This document shows, one piece after another, positions 21,490-25,917 of a stretch of 25,917 nucleotides of DNA. The notes under the pieces were generated by a model. It was not told the origin of the DNA. It saw only the letters and a program-made list of their open reading frames with translations, and made no database searches. The position numbers and the translations under genes were made by a program. Numbering within the stretch: position 1 is the first letter of the stretch; each line of letters opens with the position of its first letter. This DNA comes from CAZFZQ01 sp964522845. GTDB taxonomy: Bacteria > Patescibacteriota > Patescibacteriia > GCA-002772895. Where the stretch lies: NCBI GenBank assembly GCA_964522845.1, contig CAZFZQ010000007.1, positions 1 to 25,917 on the forward strand. Reading direction: 5' to 3'.

Positions 21490-21963
21490 TTATTCTTTTT
21501 TCTCTTCTGATTTTTGCCTATCCACTTCCTTCATCTCACCTCTCTCCAGCATATCTTTGTAAATCGCGCCCAGAACGCCATTGACAAATTTGCCGGACGA
21601 TTCTCCGCCATAATTTTTTGCCAGTTCTATGGACTCGTTAATGGCGACTTTAGCCGGAATATTGTCAGAATATTTCAATTCATAAATCCCCAAGCGCAAA
21701 ATATTTCTATCAACAATGGTGATTTGATCCAAGGGCCACTCGGGCGCGTATTTGACGATGGTGTCATTCAATTCATCAAGATGTTTTTTTACGCCATCCA
21801 CCAATTCTTCAATAAAACCCTTGTCTTCCAATCCGGCGCCAAATTCTTGCTTGTTGTAATCCATGGTCACTTCCACACCTCCTTCTTCTCCCATTGCATG
21901 CCGAAAATCCCACTCATAGAGGGATTGCATAGCGAGCGCGCGTGCAAGATGTCTTGAAGACAT
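21490..21963 (-). CDS. nusB: Transcription antitermination factor NusB
   Basis: 157 aa, all-helical. MSSRHLARALAMQSLYEWDF is the RNA-binding N-terminus, and DRNILRLGIYELKYSDNIPAKVAINESIELAKNYGGESSGKFVNGVLGAIY is the family core. It binds the boxA of rRNA transcripts with NusE (S10) and prevents early termination. The C-terminal 15 residues are highly charged and variable. It sits between rpmF and rnc; the 83-base gap to rpmF is a TTAGCTTTTTAGC word repeat. No SD site. Confidence 0.94.
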   Translation of the reverse strand: MSSRHLARALAMQSLYEWDFRHAMGEEGGVEVTMDYNKQEFGAGLEDKGFIEELVDGVKKHLDELNDTIVKYAPEWPLDQITIVDRNILRLGIYELKYSDNIPAKVAINESIELAKNYGGESSGKFVNGVLGAIYKDMLERGEMKEVDRQKSEEKKE

Positions 21964-21964
21964 A

Positions 21965-22035
21965 AATTAGCTTTTTAGCTTTTTAGCTTTTTAGCTTTTT
22001 AGTTCGAACCTAATAAGCTAAGAAGCTAACGAAAC
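21965..22035. repeat. TTAGCTTTTTAGC tandem words between nusB and rpmF
   Basis: Four close copies of agcttttt followed by an inverted stretch (taagctaagaagctaac). The whole can fold as AAAAGCTAA-type hairpins on either strand. Confidence 0.65.
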
Positions 22036-22046
22036 TATCTTGCTTC

Positions 22047-22190
22047 TTATTTGCATTCCGGGCAGGCGAAATGCGGACGCTTTGCGGCGTTGCATTTTTT
22101 ACACTTGGTAAGGGCGGACGCCTTTAACGCATCATGCGAACGGCGGTTGCCTTTCCGTGTGCTGGACATTCTCTTTTTTGGATTGGCCAT
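22047..22190 (-). CDS. rpmF: 50S ribosomal protein L32
   Basis: A 47-aa protein. It starts MANPKKRMSSTRKGNRRSHD, the invariant L32 N-terminus, and ends with a zinc ribbon CKKC (30-33) and CPEC (43-46). It is a structural protein of the large ribosomal subunit. It starts ten bases after the gyrA stop and is upstream of nusB and rnc, as in the rpmF-rnc neighbourhoods of many bacteria. The four zinc cysteines are intact, so this is the zinc-containing form. No SD site in the AAATAT leader. Confidence 0.95.
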   Translation of the reverse strand: MANPKKRMSSTRKGNRRSHDALKASALTKCKKCNAAKRPHFACPECK

Positions 22191-22199
22191 ATTTTTAAA

Positions 22200-24686
22200 T
22201 TATATAAAAGTAACGGACGCGATTTTATCTTTTTCATCTTTGAATCTCATGAGCCGGACGCCTTGGGTGGCGCGGCCAAGGGACGGCACGCTTTTGAACG
22301 CCATGCGGATCACCTGTCCATGTTCGGAAATAATTATCATATCGCGGTCGTCTTCGGTGTTGGAAATGTAAGCGTTCGTAATCTTTCCGGTTTTTGCCGT
22401 GACGCTCATGGTCTTGATACCGGAGCCGCCGCGATGCTGAATTTTATAATTTCTCAAATTGGTTTTTTTGCCGCAACCGTTTTCCGAAACCACGAAAAGT
22501 TCCAGCATATTTTTGGCCACGAGTTTTGAATCCACCACGCCAATGCCCACCACGGTATCATTTTTCTTCAAGCGGATGGCATGAACGCCGGAGGCGCCGC
22601 GACCCATTGCGCGCGCGTCTTTTTCTTTAAATCGGATTGATTGTCCATTAGCCGTTACTATTATTATATCATCATTTCCGGTTGACGGCTTGACCCATTC
22701 CAAATAATCATCTTCTTTTAGGCCGATGGCGATTAGTCCCGAGCGGCGAACATTCTTAAAAACATCAATTTCGGTTTTTTTGATTAGGCCGTTCCTCGTT
22801 ACCATAACCAAAAATTTATCCTCGTCCATTTCGTCGGATGAAAGCACGGCCGAGACTTTTTCGTTCGGGCCCAATTGCAAAAAGTTTTGCAGCGCTTGTC
22901 CCTTGGCTATCCGGGATGCCGCGGGCACGTCATAAGTTTTTAATTCAAACACGCGGCCTCGCGTGGTGAAAAAATACAAGTCGCTGTGCGTCATGGTGGT
23001 AAAAAGTTCCTGCACAATATCCTCTTCTTTGGTCGCAAGCCCCATCACGCCCTTTCCGCCTCGCGACTGCGATTTGAAAGTATCGGGCGGAAGCCGTTTG
23101 ATGTATCCGTCAGCCGTGATCACGACGATGGTCGGCTCGTTCGGCACCAAATCCTCGGGCTTGAATTCTTTGACGCCATGCGCGATAACTTGGGTGCGGC
23201 GTTCGTCGCCGTATTTGTCTTTAATTTCTTTCACTTCATCTTTTACCAAATTTTGCATTTTCTTTTTTGACGCCAAAAATTCTTCCAAATCTTTAATCAA
23301 TTGTTTTTTCTCTTTCAATTCTTGTTCCACGCGCAAGGTCTCCAAGTTGGCGAGCTGTTGCAAGCGCATTTCCAAAATGGCCACGGCCTGAAACTCCGAC
23401 AGCTTGAATTTGTCCATCAAATTGACGCGCGCGACGTCTTTGTCCGCGCTCTTTTTAATCACGGCAATCACCTTGTCTATATACATGATGGCAATCTTCA
23501 AACCGTCCAAAATATGCGCCCGCTCTTTTGCCCGCGCCAAATCATATTCCGCGCGGCGGCGCACCACTTCCAAACGGTGGCGGATATATTCTTCCAAAAT
23601 ATTTTTCAATGTCAAAACTTTGGGTTGCAATCCGTCCACCAAGGCCAGCATATTCACGTGAAATTTTTCTTGCAATTGCGTCAGAACGAAAAGACGATTC
23701 AAAACTTTTTTCGGATACGCGTCTTTTTTTAATTCAATCACAATCCGTATCCCTTCTTTTGACGATTCGTCGCGGATGTCGCGGATGCCTTCCAGTTTTT
23801 TCTCCGTCACCAAATCCGCGATTTTTTCTATAAGCGTTGATTTGTTAACTTGATATGGAATTTCTGTAATGATGATTGAAAATTTTCCTTTTTCTTCCAC
23901 GATGTCGGTTTTGGCCTGCATCACGATGCCGCCGCGGCCCGTGGCGTACGCTTGTTTGATTTCGTTTTTATCAAAAATTATTCCGCCCGTTGGAAAGTCC
24001 GGGCCTTTGACAAATTGCAAAAGGTCATCAATCGTACAATCCGGATTTTCTATAATGTGCACGACCGCGTCGCAAATTTCCGTGAGATTGTGCGGCGGAA
24101 TGTTGGTGGCCATACCCACGGCGATACCCATGGAACCGTTTAACAAAAGATTGGGGAGCTTGGCCGGCATCACTTTTGGCTCTTTTTGCGAGCCGTCATA
24201 GTTGGGCTGAAAATCCACGGTTTCGCGATCAATATCATACAAAAGCTCTTCCGCAATAGATGATAATTTTGCCTCCGTGTATCTATGCGCCGCGGCATTA
24301 TCACCATCAATTGAGCCAAAATTCCCTTGGCCATGTATCAATGGGTAGCGAAGCGAAAAATCTTGCGCCATTCTTACCATAGATTCATAAACCGCGATGT
24401 CGCCGTGCGGATGATATTTGCCTAAAACCTCGCCAACGATGGTGGCAGATTTGCGGAATTTAGCCGAGGCTTTGAGGCCCATGGCCCAAGTGGCATACAA
24501 AATTTTGCGGTGCACGGGCTTCAATCCATCGCGCACGTCAGGCAAGGCGCGAGAAATGATAACCGACATGGCGTAATCCAAATACGATTCCTGCATTTCA
24601 GAAACGATGTTCACTTCTTTCACCTGGCCGATATTATTCGGATTGGGGTCAATAAGTTTTGGTTGTTGGTCTTTGTCTTTCGCCAT
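22200..24686 (-). CDS. gyrA: DNA gyrase subunit A
   Basis: 828 aa. The breakage-reunion domain has MQESYLDYAMSVIISRALPDVRDGLKPVHRKIL (31-63), the quinolone-resistance region with HPHGDIAVYESMVRMAQ (92-108) and the catalytic AAAHRYTEAKL with Tyr136. The C-terminal beta-pinwheel contains QSRGGKG, which matches the GyrA box (QRRGGKG) and separates it from ParC of topoisomerase IV. It introduces negative supercoils with GyrB. Against E. coli, Ser83 is Ile97 and Asp87 is Glu101 here. It starts five bases after the stop of a small membrane protein gene and is followed by rpmF. No SD site. Confidence 0.96.
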   Translation of the reverse strand: MAKDKDQQPKLIDPNPNNIGQVKEVNIVSEMQESYLDYAMSVIISRALPDVRDGLKPVHRKILYATWAMGLKASAKFRKSATIVGEVLGKYHPHGDIAVYESMVRMAQDFSLRYPLIHGQGNFGSIDGDNAAAHRYTEAKLSSIAEELLYDIDRETVDFQPNYDGSQKEPKVMPAKLPNLLLNGSMGIAVGMATNIPPHNLTEICDAVVHIIENPDCTIDDLLQFVKGPDFPTGGIIFDKNEIKQAYATGRGGIVMQAKTDIVEEKGKFSIIITEIPYQVNKSTLIEKIADLVTEKKLEGIRDIRDESSKEGIRIVIELKKDAYPKKVLNRLFVLTQLQEKFHVNMLALVDGLQPKVLTLKNILEEYIRHRLEVVRRRAEYDLARAKERAHILDGLKIAIMYIDKVIAVIKKSADKDVARVNLMDKFKLSEFQAVAILEMRLQQLANLETLRVEQELKEKKQLIKDLEEFLASKKKMQNLVKDEVKEIKDKYGDERRTQVIAHGVKEFKPEDLVPNEPTIVVITADGYIKRLPPDTFKSQSRGGKGVMGLATKEEDIVQELFTTMTHSDLYFFTTRGRVFELKTYDVPAASRIAKGQALQNFLQLGPNEKVSAVLSSDEMDEDKFLVMVTRNGLIKKTEIDVFKNVRRSGLIAIGLKEDDYLEWVKPSTGNDDIIIVTANGQSIRFKEKDARAMGRGASGVHAIRLKKNDTVVGIGVVDSKLVAKNMLELFVVSENGCGKKTNLRNYKIQHRGGSGIKTMSVTAKTGKITNAYISNTEDDRDMIIISEHGQVIRMAFKSVPSLGRATQGVRLMRFKDEKDKIASVTFI

Positions 24687-24691
24687 AAAAT

Positions 24692-24949
24692 TTATTTTTC
24701 CGTGGAGGTCGCCGTTGATGTGGAAATTTCCGCCGGCGTGTTGAATTTATTTTGCAAATCTTCCATTTGTTTTGTGAAATTTTTTTGTAATTCGCCAAAC
24801 GCCTCCGCGCCTTTTTTCTTTGAATCTCCCAATTCAATCGCGGCCGCGCCAATGCTGAATTTTATTGAAGCCGCCCAAATAATCGCGATAACCGCGAGCG
24901 TCCCGCCGGCGCAAAGCCACATATACAACTTTTTTTTGTCAGGAGACAT
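24692..24949 (-). CDS. Small single-span membrane protein with coiled-coil tail
   Basis: 85 aa from the ATG at 24949 (MSPDKKKLYMW). An upstream in-frame ATG at 24988 would add 13 residues encoded by word repeats and is unlikely. One membrane helix (about 8-26, LYMWLCAGGTLAVIAIIWA) is followed by a helix rich in K, E and Q (about 42-66) with heptad-like hydrophobics, and a Thr/Ser-rich end (STSTATSTEK). No recognised family. It lies between the MBL-fold gene and gyrA, five bases before gyrA, so it is part of that operon. Confidence 0.7.
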   Translation of the reverse strand: MSPDKKKLYMWLCAGGTLAVIAIIWAASIKFSIGAAAIELGDSKKKGAEAFGELQKNFTKQMEDLQNKFNTPAEISTSTATSTEK

Positions 24950-24954
24950 AAGAT

Positions 24955-25040
24955 ATAGAAGCAAGAAAGCAAAAAAACATGGAAGCATAAAACGGAGCTA
25001 TCCTTTGTTTCTATGCTTTTTTGTTTCTATGTTTCTATGC
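24955..25040. repeat. GTTTCTATGCTTT word repeat with hairpin between two genes
   Basis: On the minus strand AAGCATAGAAAC words recur three times and then pair with GTTTTATGCTT (AAGCATA/TATGCTT plus AAAC/GTTT arms). The last codons of the MBL-fold gene (LEKA and stop) lie in the first copy. Confidence 0.6.
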
Positions 25041-25754
25041 TTTCTCAAGCACTATCACCTTCGTATCTTCTTCCGGCAGATCTTTTTTCGCGATTTTCAA
25101 CTTGTTCATGGTTTCGGATTTGGCGCCGTATTCTTTCAAAAATTTTTCCACCGGATCAAGTTTTACTTCCAGGCCGGGCATGGCGTAGTGCATGGGAATG
25201 ATAATTCTCGGTTCAATTTGGTTGGCAATTTCCACGGCTTTTTTGTAATCCAGCCCCTCTCCCCCGCCCACGGGCAAAAGCAAAATATCAACATTTTCCA
25301 GCGCGGAAAATTCTTCATCCGTCAGCGAATGAGTCAAATCTCCCAAATGCGCGACCACGATATCTTCAAATTCATAACGGCAAATCACGCTCGGCTTGGC
25401 GTGCCCCTTCGACTCGTCCCGCGAAGCTTTAGCGGAGTGGGAAGCTTCATGCGAAGAGGGGTCTTTTTTTTCTCCGTCGGCTTTTGACGGTATGCCATAA
25501 ACAAAAACACCGCCTTTTTCATATTCGCCCGGTTCATCAATAACAAGTTCCGGTTTGGCCACGGCTTCCGCGTTGTTGTGCAGATCATTGTCGCGGGAAA
25601 TGGTCAAAATATTGGCTGACAAAGTGCGCGGCAAGCGAAGCCCCGTGCCCTTGGTATTATAAGGGTCGGCAACCAAAGTGATGGTGCCGCCGCCGGCTGA
25701 TTTTGCCTCTATTTCAAAGCAGGATAGGCCGTGATACAAGATGTTGAGAATCAT
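25035..25754 (-). CDS. MBL-fold (UlaG-like, COG2220) protein with degenerate metal site and repeat insertion
   Basis: 239 aa from the ATG at 25754; a further upstream ATG at 25769 lies at the edge of a family C repeat and is unlikely. The opening MILNILYHGLSCFEIE, then TLVADPY, a GEYE..GVFVYGI strand pair, VVAHLGDLTHSLTDEE and PRIIIPMHY are those of the small UlaG-like metallo-beta-lactamase-fold proteins common in Patescibacteria. The first metal motif, normally THxHxDH, is here SRDNDLH, so most of its metal ligands are missing although HLGD and MHY remain. About residues 98-118 (DPSSHEASHSAKASRDESKG) are encoded by a palindromic element at 25404-25463 in a beta-hairpin loop. Function unknown; hydrolase activity doubtful. 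Confidence 0.88.
   Translation of the reverse strand: MILNILYHGLSCFEIEAKSAGGGTITLVADPYNTKGTGLRLPRTLSANILTISRDNDLHNNAEAVAKPELVIDEPGEYEKGGVFVYGIPSKADGEKKDPSSHEASHSAKASRDESKGHAKPSVICRYEFEDIVVAHLGDLTHSLTDEEFSALENVDILLLPVGGGEGLDYKKAVEIANQIEPRIIIPMHYAMPGLEVKLDPVEKFLKEYGAKSETMNKLKIAKKDLPEEDTKVIVLEKA
25404..25463 (-). repeat. Family B-type palindromic element in-frame inside the MBL-fold gene
   Basis: Contains TCCCGCGAAGCTTTAGCGG and GAAGCTTCATGCGAAGAGGGG with CCCCTTCGACTCG at one end; the CTTCGCATGAAGCTTC word equals that at 5621-5648. Confidence 0.88.
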
Positions 25755-25764
25755 ATTTTCTTGC

Positions 25765-25792
25765 GTCATTCCCGCGGAGGCGGGAATCCAGG
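25765..25792. repeat. Half copy of family C element
   Basis: GTCATTCCCGCGGAGGCGGGAATCCAGG; same left half as 13144-13224 with one base changed. It lies in the leader of the MBL-fold gene. Confidence 0.75.
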
Positions 25793-25819
25793 CTAATAAT
25801 AGTCGTCAAATACATTAAA

Positions 25820-25848
25820 ATTTTATCATATAATAATGAAGGGCGCAA
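25820..25848 (-). promoter_or_regulatory. Promoter of the MBL-gyrA-rpmF-nusB-rnc run
   Basis: Minus strand TTGCGC (25848-25843), 17-bp spacer ending TATGa, TAAAAT (25825-25820). Start near 25813 gives a leader of about 60 bases that includes the family C half element. Confidence 0.5.
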
Positions 25849-25869
25849 TACCCCCGAATTTAGTGTCGT

Positions 25870-25913
25870 AGCCAAATGATAATTTCATAGTAGAGCCAAA
25901 TAGAAATTTCATA
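25870..25913. repeat. Two 20-bp direct repeats at the window edge
   Basis: AGCCAAATgatAATTTCATA (25870-25889) and AGCCAAATagaAATTTCATA (25894-25913), 24-bp period, 17 of 20 positions identical. Spacing and position suggest binding sites at a transposon end; no transposase is in the window. Confidence 0.6.
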
Positions 25914-25917
25914 CCCC

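Noticed and set aside
21965..22035. Possible CRISPR-like array of TTTTTAGC units
   Set aside because: Units are short, contiguous and without unique spacers; this is a simple word repeat.
24950..24988. Upstream start of the small membrane protein before gyrA
   Set aside because: The extra 13 codons come from a word repeat with a hairpin; the ATG at 24949 begins the more normal protein.

Overview
The window reads like a piece of a small, AT-rich bacterial genome of the Patescibacteria/CPR type, most likely Parcubacteria-like. This is inferred from the compact housekeeping genes, a proline-tRNA ligase without the editing insertion, a short IF-2, a TruB that ends early, comEC and pilT in a genome with long gene runs, and the near absence of Shine-Dalgarno (SD) sites before core genes. 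TGA is used as a stop, so the standard bacterial code applies. A run of ten Ns (17873-17882) shows it is a scaffolded, probably metagenomic, assembly.

Layout. 1-592: 5' part of a comEC-like gene (minus). 680-4143: HELGH zincin-like protein and leuS (minus). 4230-5562: two plus-strand accessory genes, one a 77-aa protein and one a secreted beta-barrel-like protein. 5705-8961: infB-trxA-trxB operon (minus). 9021-13636, plus strand: truB, an iron-sulfur flavoprotein, rny, ymdB and an HU-type protein. 13725-14722: a membrane protein and a small acidic protein, convergent on a shared terminator. 14785-19325, minus: a DUF1653 protein, a 160-aa unknown protein and a methyltransferase next to proS, then mtnP and apt; a structured RNA lies on the plus strand at about 15174-15278. 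19407-19558: tRNA-Arg(UCG) and tRNA-Lys(CUU). 19605-20627: pilT (minus). 20787-25754, minus: an operon-like run of MBL-fold protein, small membrane protein, gyrA, rpmF, nusB and rnc. The right edge carries two 20-bp direct repeats that look like a mobile-element end.

How the genes fit together. mtnP and apt form a methylthioadenosine-to-AMP salvage pair. trxA and trxB form a disulfide-reduction pair, although the reductase lacks the usual NADPH-phosphate motif. rny and ymdB keep the order known from Firmicutes. gyrA-rpmF-nusB-rnc is an information-processing run.

The most striking signal is a set of short palindromic elements (family A: GTCATTGCGAG...GGCAATC; family B: CCCGCGAAGC...GCGAAGTGGGG). 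They occur between genes and also inside reading frames, in-frame, in leuS, proS, the DUF1653 gene and the MBL-fold gene. This resembles the palindromic elements of Rickettsia. leuS carries three further AT-rich word repeats. Other notable points are a stand-alone RNA with attenuator-like alternative pairings, a split between core genes without SD sites and five accessory genes with strong SD sites and their own promoters, and QRDR residues in GyrA of the kind linked to quinolone resistance.
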